Below are positions 37,208-45,366 of a stretch of 64,000 nucleotides of DNA, piece by piece. The position numbers and the translations under genes are program-made. The stretch lies in NCBI GenBank assembly GCA_965197385.1, contig CBDANA010000009.1:868001-932000 (forward strand). The letters are read 5' to 3'. Within the stretch, counting starts at the first letter, position 1; the number at the start of each line of letters is the position of its first letter. The notes below the pieces were generated by a model. It had not been told where the DNA came from, searched no databases, and saw only the letters and a list, made by a program, of their open reading frames with translations. This stretch comes from G963667915 sp965197385. Lineage in GTDB: Bacteria > Acidobacteriota > Vicinamibacteria > Vicinamibacterales > UBA823.

Positions 37208-38845
37208 ATGACGAGACGCGTGATACTTGGTGGACTGGCTCTCCTAGGCGTCCTGGTGGCCGCCCAGCCATCGGAAGCGCAGCGCGAGCTGCAGCTCGGC
37301 ACGATCAATTTTCCGACGTCGGCACGCTCGGATGAGGCGCAAGCGCTCTTCATTCGCGGCACCGCCCTACTCCACAGCTTCGAATGGGAAGATGCGGCGG
37401 AGGCGTTTCGGCAGGCCCAGGAGATCGAATCTGATTTCGCCATGGCCTATTGGGGTGAGGCGCTGAGCTATACCGAAGGCCATCACTTCCCCGCGGGACA
37501 AAACCTCCCAGCAGCTCGGCAAGCGCTCGCCCGGCTCGGGGAGACGCGGGCCGAACGCGCTGCCAAGGCTCCGACTGCGCGCGAGAAAGCTTATCTCGAC
37601 GCCGTCGAGGTCTTGTACGGCGCGGGTGGCGGGTTGGAGCGCAGCCTGGCGTATTCGGAGGCGATGGGCCAGATGCATCGCGACGATCCGGACGATCTCG
37701 AAGCGGCAGCGTTCTACGCCTTGTCCTTGATGCGCAGCGTGCGCCGCGGCGAAGGCAGCATCAGACAGGACATGCAGGCGGGCTCGATCGCCCAGGCCGT
37801 GTTTCGCGAGAATCCCGACCATCCCGGCGCCGCGCACTACGTCATTCACGCGTTCGACGACCCGGTGCACGCGCCGGTCGCGCTCTACGCCGCCCTGAAG
37901 TACGCCGACATTGCTCCCGCCGCCGTGCACGCGTTGCACATGCCGTCGCACATCTTCGTCCACCACGGGATGTGGGATTACTTGGCCGCGTCCAATAGGG
38001 CGTCCTGGGCTGCGTCGGTCGAACGAGTCAACCGGTCCTTCCACGCGCTCTACTGGCTCCATTACGCCTACCTCCAGCAAGGGCTGTACGACAAAGCCGA
38101 AGAATGTCTCGACGAGATCCGGGCCGTGACCGCGTTGCCGGACGTCCGGCCAGGCACCGAAGCGACGCAGGCCATCATGGAGGCCCGCCAGACTCTCGCC
38201 ACGCGCCAGTGGCAGGTGCCGTCAGATCTCGAGCAACTGGTCGAGCGGATCCTGGACGACCCTTCGGAGGTGCGCAGCCACGCCGCGGGGGCCGTGCTGC
38301 TGGCCGCTGGCATCAGCGCCGCACGGCTGGGCGACATTGCCGCCGCGGAGCTGGCGGAACAGGGGGCGCGTGAGGTGCACGAATACCTGGACGCGATGGG
38401 CCGCGAGAACCTGAGCGCGACGCAAGCCGCCGTCACGCGCAAGGAAATCGAAGCCATGGCCCGGCTGGCCAAGGGCGACTCGGATGCCGCCGTGCGGCTT
38501 CTGCAGGACGCCACCGCGATCGAGGAAACCATGGTACTGCCGTCTGGCCCGCCGGGAGAACAATCGACGGATGGACCGATCAAGCCGTCGCATGAGCTCT
38601 TGGGTGAGGTGCTACTCGAATTGGATCGCCCGGCTGAAGCGGCCGAACAGTTTGCTGACGCGTTGCTGCGCATGCCGCATCGGCCGCTATCGGTGCTGGG
38701 TGCGGCGCGCGCGGCGGCCGGTAGCGGCGACGCCGCGACGGCGCGGGCGCATTATCAAGAGGTCGTGACGCTCTGGGATGGCAGCCGTGAAGGGGACACC
38801 GTCGCCGAGGCGAAGCGGTTCCTGAGCCAGACCGAAGAACCGTAA
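37208..38845 (+). CDS. Exported TPR-repeat protein
   Basis: A 545-residue protein with a signal peptide (VILGGLALLGVLVAAQPSEA) and helical repeats in two blocks (residues about 45-180 and 440-540). Between them lie the family blocks HPGAAHYVIHAFDDPVHAP and HALHMPSHIFVHHGMW, rich in His and found in a widespread class of uncharacterised periplasmic TPR proteins. GGGAGG lies 7 bases before the ATG. The His-rich centre might bind a metal, but this is inference. Stands alone after the kinase relic. Confidence 0.8.
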   Translation: MTRRVILGGLALLGVLVAAQPSEAQRELQLGTINFPTSARSDEAQALFIRGTALLHSFEWEDAAEAFRQAQEIESDFAMAYWGEALSYTEGHHFPAGQNLPAARQALARLGETRAERAAKAPTAREKAYLDAVEVLYGAGGGLERSLAYSEAMGQMHRDDPDDLEAAAFYALSLMRSVRRGEGSIRQDMQAGSIAQAVFRENPDHPGAAHYVIHAFDDPVHAPVALYAALKYADIAPAAVHALHMPSHIFVHHGMWDYLAASNRASWAASVERVNRSFHALYWLHYAYLQQGLYDKAEECLDEIRAVTALPDVRPGTEATQAIMEARQTLATRQWQVPSDLEQLVERILDDPSEVRSHAAGAVLLAAGISAARLGDIAAAELAEQGAREVHEYLDAMGRENLSATQAAVTRKEIEAMARLAKGDSDAAVRLLQDATAIEETMVLPSGPPGEQSTDGPIKPSHELLGEVLLELDRPAEAAEQFADALLRMPHRPLSVLGAARAAAGSGDAATARAHYQEVVTLWDGSREGDTVAEAKRFLSQTEEP

Positions 38846-39124
38846 CGAACGCAGGGGACGGGAGCCGCTCCCATCCTCCACGCGTCGCCGTGCCCTCAGG
38901 GCTTCGCACCCAAGGCCCGCAGAACGGCACTGCCTGCAGCGACCGCAAACAACGCTGTGAAGAGGACTGGCTGGGGCGCTGTCCGCAGCGAGCACGGGCG
39001 GTCACGCAGTCAGTCGCACAGCTCCGTCGAAGTCGAGACCGACCGTAAAAATGGGGTTACGCGAGGTATCGAATCCCCGTACCGCTACCAGAAAGACCCT
39101 GAAGATCCTCGCAATAGCAATGTA

Positions 39125-39171
39125 GCGCAGGACTTCAGTCCTGCGGGGACGAGCCGCAGGCGAAGTCCTGG
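39125..39171. repeat. Short palindromic repeat with AGGACTTCAGTCCTGCGG
   Basis: GCAGGACTTCAGTCCTGCGG contains a perfect self-complementary stretch (CAGGACT-TC-AGTCCTG), and CCGCAGGCGAAGTCCTGGTC repeats it in partial reverse. It resembles short REP-type sequences. Only one copy is in the window. It lies in a 400-base stretch (38846-39250) with no other supported gene. Confidence 0.45.
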
Positions 39172-39250
39172 TCTGCACCGGGAACCCGCTATGATTCCTC
39201 GCTCCTTCATCAATGCCCCCCAACCCGGCACCACGCTCGGCGCTGCGGGA

Positions 39251-39694
39251 TTAGGTGAGGTTCTTGCGCAACTCCTCGTAGCTACCACCCGGCGGGGCTG
39301 TAGTTTCGACCGGCAATCCGGCCGTTGACCATCCCTCGTCTACCAATGCGCCGGTCACCGGGTCACGAGCACCACCGAAGCCACCTCGTACATTCGCGAC
39401 ACACTGATAACCACGTGAGGTCAACAACTTCGCTGCTTGGGTGGACCGCCCCCCGACCTGACAGCCTATGAGTAACTTCGCGTCGCGGGAATGGTTGGCT
39501 TGCATGACCGCGAGAAACTCCGGATTGGGAGTCTTTTGACCCGTCTGCGCGTCGTAATGGAGCAGGGGAACGTTGTGTGCACCCGCCGGGTGACCCCCCT
39601 CGTATTCTGGAATCGACCGTACGTCGATGTACGCATACCCCTCTCCGGCCTGCAGACGGTACGCCTCCTTCACGTCCACGTGTTTAATGGCCAT
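39251..39694 (-). CDS. Rhodanese-domain protein
   Basis: A 147-residue single rhodanese (sulfurtransferase) domain. EGYAYIDVRSIPEYEGGHPAGAHNVP is the CH2A-like entry. The active-site Cys is in LIGCQVGGRSTQAAKLL, a six-residue loop of the sulfur-transferring type rather than a phosphatase loop. No signal peptide, so cytoplasmic. AGGAGAG precedes the ATG. Last gene of a reverse-strand redox group with a bacilliredoxin and, beyond an IS element, a CDGSH protein. Confidence 0.88.
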   Translation of the reverse strand: MAIKHVDVKEAYRLQAGEGYAYIDVRSIPEYEGGHPAGAHNVPLLHYDAQTGQKTPNPEFLAVMQANHSRDAKLLIGCQVGGRSTQAAKLLTSRGYQCVANVRGGFGGARDPVTGALVDEGWSTAGLPVETTAPPGGSYEELRKNLT

Positions 39695-39715
39695 TCTGCT
39701 CTCCTACGCCCGCGG

Positions 39716-40146
39716 CTAGCCGGCCACTGTCTTGAGGCAATGCGTTTCGAACGCCGCCGTCAACTGTGCAGCGATGTCCTGGGCTTCCTGACTTTCGATC
39801 TGATGGCGCTCCATATGTAGAGTAACTTTCCGACGCGCAGGAGCGCTATCGACGGGGACGAGGGCGGATATCCGGTGAAGTAGCCGCGCGCCCGCTCGGT
39901 GGCCTCCCCGTCCGCACCGGCAAACACGGTGGTCACGAGGTCCGGTTTCACGGGGTGTCGGAGGGCAAGGGCCACGCCGGGACGCACCCGACCAGCCGCA
40001 CAGCCGTAGACCGAATTGACCACGACCATGACGGTGCCCTCGGTGCCCGTCAACGCCGCATTCACCGCCGCCGCGTCGCGTAATTCTCGAACACCAAGCC
40101 GGGTCAACTCTTCCCGCATCGGTGCGATCATGAACTCAGGATACAT
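39716..40146 (-). pseudogene. Bacilliredoxin (BrxA/B, YphP family) with lost first Cys and a late frameshift
   Basis: The first 110 residues follow the family closely: MYPEFMIAPMREELTRLGV, TVMVVVNSVYGCAAGRVRP and FAGADGEATERARGYFTGYP. The catalytic CGC motif reads YGC here, from a TAC codon in place of TGC. Near 39815 the frame shifts; the family's C-terminal end continues in another frame as MERHQIESQEAQDIAAQLTA and stops at 39716. AAGGAG lies about 9 bases before the ATG at 40146. The two defects together argue for a dead or altered gene. Confidence 0.8.
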
Positions 40147-40363
40147 TCCTCGGCTCTCCTTGCTCAACGAGGCACTCCTGAACAGGATCTAGGATGCAGG
40201 ATGCCGGTGGATTCTGTCTCAGGCACTCCAGGAAATGGTCGACGTGCAGGTCGACGTCCGGGTGGCCCAAGGCACCGGCCCACCGAACCGTCACGACATG
40301 CCACGGCTCCCGATCGGCCAGCACGAAGTCTCCAACTAGCCAGTGCTCGATCTGGGCGACCAA
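40136..40363 (-). CDS. Small protein of unknown function upstream of the bacilliredoxin
   Basis: A 75-residue frame from a TTG at 40363 reads VAQIEHWLVGDFVLADREPW then HVVTVRWAGALGHPDVDLHV, ends GEPRNVS, and overlaps the bacilliredoxin start by 11 bases. The frame stays open upstream (ERPAFLRNDGL) to the IS5 copy 2 border at 40396, so the true start may have been cut off. The overlap and strand suggest it was part of the redox operon. I do not recognise a family. Confidence 0.45.
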   Translation of the reverse strand: MVAQIEHWLVGDFVLADREPWHVVTVRWAGALGHPDVDLHVDHFLECLRQNPPASCILDPVQECLVEQGEPRNVS

Positions 40364-40396
40364 CCCGTCATTCCGCAGGAACGCTGGTCGCTCTAG

Positions 40397-41688
40397 CAGG
40401 CTGCTAAAGAACCCGGGTATCGGGCTGTTTTCTTAAGCATCATGCGGGTAACGACCGCCCGACGACCGTGCGCACGGGTGTGCGCTGACCCCGATGAGGG
40501 GGCCGGCGACACGCGCGGCCGGCGATCAGGGACACGTCGCCTCCAGATTCCGCAGGCGGACCAAGTTATAGGCCGTGGCGGCGAAAGTGAGCTGCCACTC
40601 GACGAGTGGGACGCCGCGAGGCCGGAGCTTGCGCAAACCACCGACGGTCTGCCTCCACCCAAAGACCTGTTCCACGAGTTTTCGTTTCCGCTGACTCACG
40701 TGAGAACCCGCATGCCGGGTGGGCCGACCATCAATCGCCCGCCAGCGGACCTTCTGCGCCACGTGGGGCGTGACGTCCCGGACGCGGACATCGGCGACGA
40801 AGCTCGCCACATCGTAGCCCTTGTCTGCTCCGACCGTGCTGCCCGGCGGCGCGCTGGCCTCCAGCAACAGTGCCGCCGCCTCGCGTTCGGCGGTCCCCGT
40901 CGCGTGGGTCGCACAGACGTTGGCGACGAGCCCCTGCCGATTATCCAACAGCACGTGGCCCAGAGACGCCAGCTTCGCCTCCTTCCCTTGGCCCTTCCGA
41001 TGCAGCATCGCCGCCGGATCAGTCGTCGACTGGTGCGTGTCGTTGCGCCGCCGCTCGCCGTGGAAGTCGACCGTGGGATTCCCGGGGTCATCGGGGGGCG
41101 CGCGCGGCGCGGCGTCCCGGCATCGGAAGCTCTTCAGGCTGGCCCAGGCTTCCAACTGCGTCCCGTCCACCGTGAAATGCTCGTCCGAGAGCAGACCGGC
41201 CGCCCGGGCGTGGGCCTGGACCGCATCAACGAAGGCGGCCGCGCCATCCCCCGCCAGCAGCCGGTCACGATTCTTGGTAAACGTCGTGGGATGCCAGACC
41301 GGGTCGTCCATATGCAAGCCGACGAACCAGCGGAACAGCAGGTTGTCGTTGAGCTCTTCCAGCAGCAGCCGTTCGCTCCGGATCGTGTACAGCACCTGCA
41401 GCAACAGGGCCCGCAACAATGGCTCAGGCGGGATCGACGGACGTCCCGTCTTGGCGTACAGGCCGGCGAACCTGCGCGACATCGTCTTCAGCGCGTGATC
41501 CGTCAGCGCGCGGACCGCGCGGAGCGGAGGATCGGCCGGCACGCGCTGTTCCGGCGACCGGTAACTGAACATGTGATGGGCCTGCTCATCGTGTCCGCGC
41601 ATGAGGTGGCTCCCTTCAGCATTGGGAGCATGGGAGTACGCCGGGATCGATCTGTCGATCCCATTCCACGGACTTTCTCAGCAGCCTG
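40397..41688 (-). mobile_element. IS5-type insertion sequence, copy 2
   Basis: 1292 bp, 3 bases shorter than the other copies because ATT is missing in the leader (CAATATTG against CAATG). Perfect CTAG duplications at 40393-40396 and 41689-41692. It separates the CDGSH gene from the bacilliredoxin/rhodanese genes, all on the reverse strand. Confidence 0.92.
40526..41602 (-). CDS. Transposase, IS5-type DDE (copy 2)
   Basis: A 358-residue transposase that differs from copy 1 by Thr to Ala at residue 8 (MRGHDEQAHHMF) and otherwise reads the same, including the three acidic catalytic residues in FTVDGTQ, GADKGYD and KLVEQVFGW. Same TGA stop as copy 1. The near identity points to recent spread within this region. 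Confidence 0.92.
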   Translation of the reverse strand: MRGHDEQAHHMFSYRSPEQRVPADPPLRAVRALTDHALKTMSRRFAGLYAKTGRPSIPPEPLLRALLLQVLYTIRSERLLLEELNDNLLFRWFVGLHMDDPVWHPTTFTKNRDRLLAGDGAAAFVDAVQAHARAAGLLSDEHFTVDGTQLEAWASLKSFRCRDAAPRAPPDDPGNPTVDFHGERRRNDTHQSTTDPAAMLHRKGQGKEAKLASLGHVLLDNRQGLVANVCATHATGTAEREAAALLLEASAPPGSTVGADKGYDVASFVADVRVRDVTPHVAQKVRWRAIDGRPTRHAGSHVSQRKRKLVEQVFGWRQTVGGLRKLRPRGVPLVEWQLTFAATAYNLVRLRNLEATCP

Positions 41689-41713
41689 CTAGGTGACAGG
41701 GCTCGTCGTCACC

Positions 41714-41932
41714 TCATGTGGACGTGTCCGATGCGTCGGCCGCTTCGCCTAACTGAAACCCGATCGTGCGGTGGCTGTTATCGCAAAACGGCTTGTTCGC
41801 CGACGCGCCGCAGCGACACAGGGCGAACGGACGTGATGGTACGGCGTATTCCTTGCCGTTCCAATCGATCACCGTCACATCGTCGCCGTCGACGCGATAG
41901 GGACCATTGAGACGAACCTTGATGGTGGCCAT
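41714..41932 (-). CDS. CDGSH-type iron-sulfur protein
   Basis: A 72-residue protein with one CDGSH-type [2Fe-2S] site: FALCRCGASANKPFCDNSH gives the 3-Cys-1-His ligand set C-x-C-x9-C-x3-H. The N-terminal half (IKVRLNGPYRVDGDDVTVID) is the beta part common to bacterial one-motif forms. Cytoplasmic; proposed roles are electron or Fe-S transfer. Probably the first gene of a redox operon now split from the rest by IS5 copy 2. Confidence 0.85.
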   Translation of the reverse strand: MATIKVRLNGPYRVDGDDVTVIDWNGKEYAVPSRPFALCRCGASANKPFCDNSHRTIGFQLGEAADASDTST

Positions 41933-42002
41933 CGAAAAGCAGTCCTCGACGTAACCTCAACCTAGCCACAGACTTCAGACTCGTTGAAGCCGGAACGGCC
42001 CC

Positions 42003-42635
42003 TTACTGAGCGGCAAAACAATAAAACAAGCCGTCGCCGCCCGACGCCCGTAACTGTTCCTGGCTGCAACCACGGCTATCATGGGCTGAATTCCAAGCCG
42101 CACGGTCATGATGACCGATCCTGGCTTTTCCGGTACTGCTGCTCGTCCAGTTGTTGCAGGTCATGTCTTCGCCAGCCGGAAAGGCCGTGCCGTCCGGCTC
42201 CGAGCCCGTCAGGATATCGTGCCGGTTCGGCGCGTATCCTCCACCGGGGATCATTCTCCCTCTCTCGTCGAGCACCGTCATGGGAGTAAACCTATGTCCC
42301 ATGCCGTGAATCTCCTCGACGTTCTGACCCACAAGGACGCCCCGAGCGTTATGCCATGGGCCCGTGCCGATGCGGTCGCGAGCATTGACGGCGTTCGGGC
42401 CTTGCGTGCTGAGGTAGGCTCGCCAGGTGCGGTTGCCGCCATTCGCTTCGGTGGCGAGCCTCTGACAGTGCGCGTCGGCTCCAGTCAAACCACCCAGGTC
42501 GCTCCCCTCGCCGGCTCCCTCACTCGTGAGGAAGAAGGTCATCGGAGGATTCTGGGCAGCATTCTGGGCGAGGGCCAGCGATGAGCCTAGCAGACTCAGT
42601 CCGACCACGCCGAAAATAGATGCCATCCTACTCAT
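42003..42635 (-). CDS. Secreted lectin-like protein
   Basis: A 210-residue protein with a signal peptide (FGVVGLSLLGSSLALA). The mature part has MTFFLTSEGAGEGSDLGGL, GADAHCQRLA, TWRAYLSTQGPNAVNARDRI, GPWHNARGVLVG, NRHDILTGSEPDGTAF, TCNNWTSS, GHHDR and GLFYCFAA. These blocks define a bacterial secreted family usually annotated as 'lectin', with the fold of collagen XV/XVIII endostatin or C-type lectins. Four conserved Cys. AAGGAGAA precedes the ATG. Ligand unknown. Confidence 0.7.
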   Translation of the reverse strand: MSRMASIFGVVGLSLLGSSLALAQNAAQNPPMTFFLTSEGAGEGSDLGGLTGADAHCQRLATEANGGNRTWRAYLSTQGPNAVNARDRIGTGPWHNARGVLVGQNVEEIHGMGHRFTPMTVLDERGRMIPGGGYAPNRHDILTGSEPDGTAFPAGEDMTCNNWTSSSTGKARIGHHDRAAWNSAHDSRGCSQEQLRASGGDGLFYCFAAQ

Positions 42636-42764
42636 GTCGGTTCTCCTTCTCCTGAAAATAGTGGTGATCTAAAATTTCCAAACTAACGATAGTTTCTTGA
42701 TAAAAACATGATCACGGTTCGGGTGTCAATGCAAAGCGGAACGGGATCAGCAGCCGCAGATTAC

Positions 42765-42885
42765 ACCGCGTGTTCGCCTCCCAAACCCCGGAACGGCTGG
42801 CTCGCTTCGAGCGGGAAGCCAAAGTCCTCGCGTCGCTCAACCATCCGAACATAGCGGCGATTCACTGCATTGAGAGAGCCCGGAT
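42765..42885 (+). pseudogene. Ser/Thr kinase fragment B
   Basis: A short piece reads TPERLARFEREAKVLASLNH then PNIAAIHCIE, the C-helix region of the local kinases, with neither a glycine loop nor a catalytic loop. It is bounded by unrelated sequence on the left and a hairpin repeat on the right. Confidence 0.75.
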
Positions 42886-42895
42886 CGGCCCACAT

Positions 42896-42910
42896 AAGCC
42901 GAACGTCGGC
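42896..42910. repeat. Hairpin repeat AAGCCGA-ACG-TCGGC, copy 1
   Basis: AAGCCGAACGTCGGC followed by CTTCTAGCGG recurs at 50892 as AAGCCGAACGTCGGCTT plus TCTAGCGG, preceded in both by CC(A/C)CAT-like or CCGCAT bases. Both copies lie just after kinase debris or a gene end and upstream of a kinase-type leader. Confidence 0.55.
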
Positions 42911-44071
42911 CTTCTAGCGGCACTTCTGGCCCCTGCACACGGCCCCCGGTTATACTTTCTCCTCCACATGGCATTAGACGTGGGCAGTCGTCTCGGGTAT
43001 TCGAGGTCACGGGCCGTCTCGGGGAAGGCGGCATGGGCGTCGTCTATCGGGCCACAGACACGACGCTCAACCGGGACGTGGCGCTAAAAGTCCTCCCGGA
43101 CGCTTTTGCCACCGATCCGGAACGCCTGGCCCGATTCGAGCGGGAAGCCGAAGTCCTCGCCTCCCTGAACCATCCGAACATCGCTGCCATCTACGGCTTT
43201 GAAAAAGCCGAGTCCGGGGACACGCGGGCGCTCATCCTGGAACTGGTCGAAGGCCCGACGCTGCAAGACCGCATCGCCAAGGGCCCGATCCCGTTCGACG
43301 AGGCCCTCCCTATCGCCCGCCAGATTGCTGAGGCGCTGGAAGCCGCGCATGAGCAAGGCATCATCCACCGGGATCTGAAATCGGCCAACGTGAAGGTCAA
43401 GGACGACGGCACGGTGAAGGTGCTGGACTTCGGCCTGGCGAAGGCGCTCGGACCTGATCTCTCGGATACCGAAGCCGTCAACTCCCCCACGATGACGATG
43501 ACCGCCGCCGCCACCAAGATGGGCGTCATCATGGGGACCGCCGCCTACATGTCCCCGGAGCAGGCGAAGGGTCGTCAGGTGGACAAGCGCGCCGACATCT
43601 GGGCGTTCGGCGTGGTGCTCTACGAGATGCTGACCGGGCGACAGGCGTTTGGAGGGACGGACATCTCCGAAACGCTGGCGGCTGTGTTGCGGCAGGACCT
43701 GGACTGGAACGAACTACCGTCCGAGACGCTGCACTCGGTTCGACGCCTCCTGCGGCGCTGCTTGGAGCGGGATCACAAGCCGCGGCTTCCGGAGATCGGC
43801 ACGGCCCGGCTGGAGATCGACGAGGCCGATGATCCGGCTGAACCGTCGACTGGGGAGGCGCCAGCGAAGGCTCCGCCGCCGACGTTCTGGCAGCAGCCAG
43901 CCGGCCTCGCCACCGTCGCAATCGTCGCGCTCGGACTAGGCGGCCTCGCCGTCTGGACATCGACACGACCCAACACGGCCTCGACCGACGTCACGCGGTT
44001 CGAGATCCTTCCGCCCCATGACGCCCCGATGAGCGTCCAGCTCGGCCCGCGCGATCTCACGATCTCCCTAG

Positions 44072-45366
44072 CAGGCTGCGGAAGAACCCGGGTATCGGGC
44101 TGTTTTCTTAAGCATCATGCGGGTAACGACCGCCCGACGACCGTGCGCACGGGTGTGCGCTGACCCCGATGAGGGGGCCGGCGACACGCGCGGCCGGCGA
44201 GCAGGGACACGTCGCCTCCAGATTCCGCAGGCGGACCAAGTTATAGGCCGTGGCGGCGAAAGTGAGCTGCCACTCGACGAGTGGGACGCCGCGAGGCCGG
44301 AGCTTGCGCAAACCACCGACGGTCTGCCTCCACCCAAAGACCTGTTCCACGAGTTTTCGTTTCCGCTGACTCACGTGAGAACCCGCATGCCGGGTGGGCC
44401 GACCATCAATCGCCCGCCAGCGGACCTTCTGCGCCACGTGGGGCGTGACGTCCCGGACGCGGACATCGGCGACGAAGCTCGCCACATCGTAGCCCTTGTC
44501 TGCTCCGACCGTGCTGCCCGGCGGCGCGCTGGCCTCCAGCAACAGTGCCGCCGCCTCGCGTTCGGCGGTCCCCGTCGCGTGGGTCGCACAGACGTTGGCG
44601 ACGAGCCCCTGCCGATTATCCAACAGCACGTGGCCCAGAGACGCCAGCTTCGCCTCCTTCCCTTGGCCCTTCCGATGCAGCATCGCCGCCGGATCAGTCG
44701 TCGACTGGTGCGTGTCGTTGCGCCGCCGCTCGCCGTGGAAGTCGACCGTGGGATTCCCGGGGTCATCGGGGGGCGCGCGCGGCGCGGCGTCCCGGCATCG
44801 GAAGCTCTTCAGGCTGGCCCAGGCTTCCAACTGCGTCCCGTCCACCGTGAAATGCTCGTCCGAGAGCAGACCGGCCGCCCGGGCGTGGGCCTGGACCGCA
44901 TCAACGAAGGCGGCCGCGCCATCCCCCGCCAGCAGCCGGTCACGATTCTTGGTAAACGTCGTGGGATGCCAGACCGGGTCGTCCATATGCAAGCCGACGA
45001 ACCAGCGGAACAGCAGGTTGTCGTTGAGCTCTTCCAGCAGCAGCCGTTCGCTCCGGATCGTGTACAGCACCTGCAGCAACAGGGCCCGCAACAATGGCTC
45101 AGGCGGGATCGACGGACGTCCCGTCTTGGCGTACAGGCCGGCGAACCTGCGCGACATCGTCTTCAGCGCGTGATCCGTCAGCGCGCGGGCCGCGCGGAGC
45201 GGAGGATCGGCCGGCACGCGCTGTTCCGGCGACCGGTAACTGAACATGTGATGGGTCTGCTCATCGTGTCCGCGCATGAGGTGGCTCCCTTCAGCAATAT
45301 TGGGAGCATGGGAGTACGCCGGGATCGATCTGTCGATCCCATTCCACGGACTTTTTCAGCAGCCTG
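44072..45366 (-). mobile_element. IS5-type insertion sequence, copy 3
   Basis: 1295 bp with perfect CTAG duplications at 44068-44071 and 45367-45370, inserted in the kinase/propeller gene. The end inside the kinase reads CAGGCTGCGGAAGAACCC, one base different from copy 2. Confidence 0.93.
44108..45277 (-). CDS. Transposase, IS5-type DDE (copy 3, stop codon lost)
   Basis: Same protein as copies 1 and 2 through LRNLEATCP, but the TGA stop has become TGC, so the frame runs 31 codons further (CSPAARVAGPLIGVSAHPCA and on) to the next stop near the element end. One further change, Ala for Val near residue 31 (LRAARALTD). Whether the extended enzyme is active cannot be told from sequence. Confidence 0.88.
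   Translation of the reverse strand: MRGHDEQTHHMFSYRSPEQRVPADPPLRAARALTDHALKTMSRRFAGLYAKTGRPSIPPEPLLRALLLQVLYTIRSERLLLEELNDNLLFRWFVGLHMDDPVWHPTTFTKNRDRLLAGDGAAAFVDAVQAHARAAGLLSDEHFTVDGTQLEAWASLKSFRCRDAAPRAPPDDPGNPTVDFHGERRRNDTHQSTTDPAAMLHRKGQGKEAKLASLGHVLLDNRQGLVANVCATHATGTAEREAAALLLEASAPPGSTVGADKGYDVASFVADVRVRDVTPHVAQKVRWRAIDGRPTRHAGSHVSQRKRKLVEQVFGWRQTVGGLRKLRPRGVPLVEWQLTFAATAYNLVRLRNLEATCPCSPAARVAGPLIGVSAHPCARSSGGRYPHDA

Noticed and set aside
38870..39000. Reverse-strand membrane-protein tail (VLFTALFAVAAGSAVLRALG)
   Set aside because: The stretch is only about 27 codons with no flanking similarity; it may be a relic, but the evidence is too thin to list as a gene.
39055..39090. tRNA-like T-arm (GGTATCGAATCCCC)
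   Set aside because: No matching acceptor, D or anticodon stem could be built around it.
40136..40396. Antitoxin-type small gene next to the IS element
   Set aside because: No helix-turn-helix or toxin partner; its overlap with the bacilliredoxin gene is better explained as an operon member.
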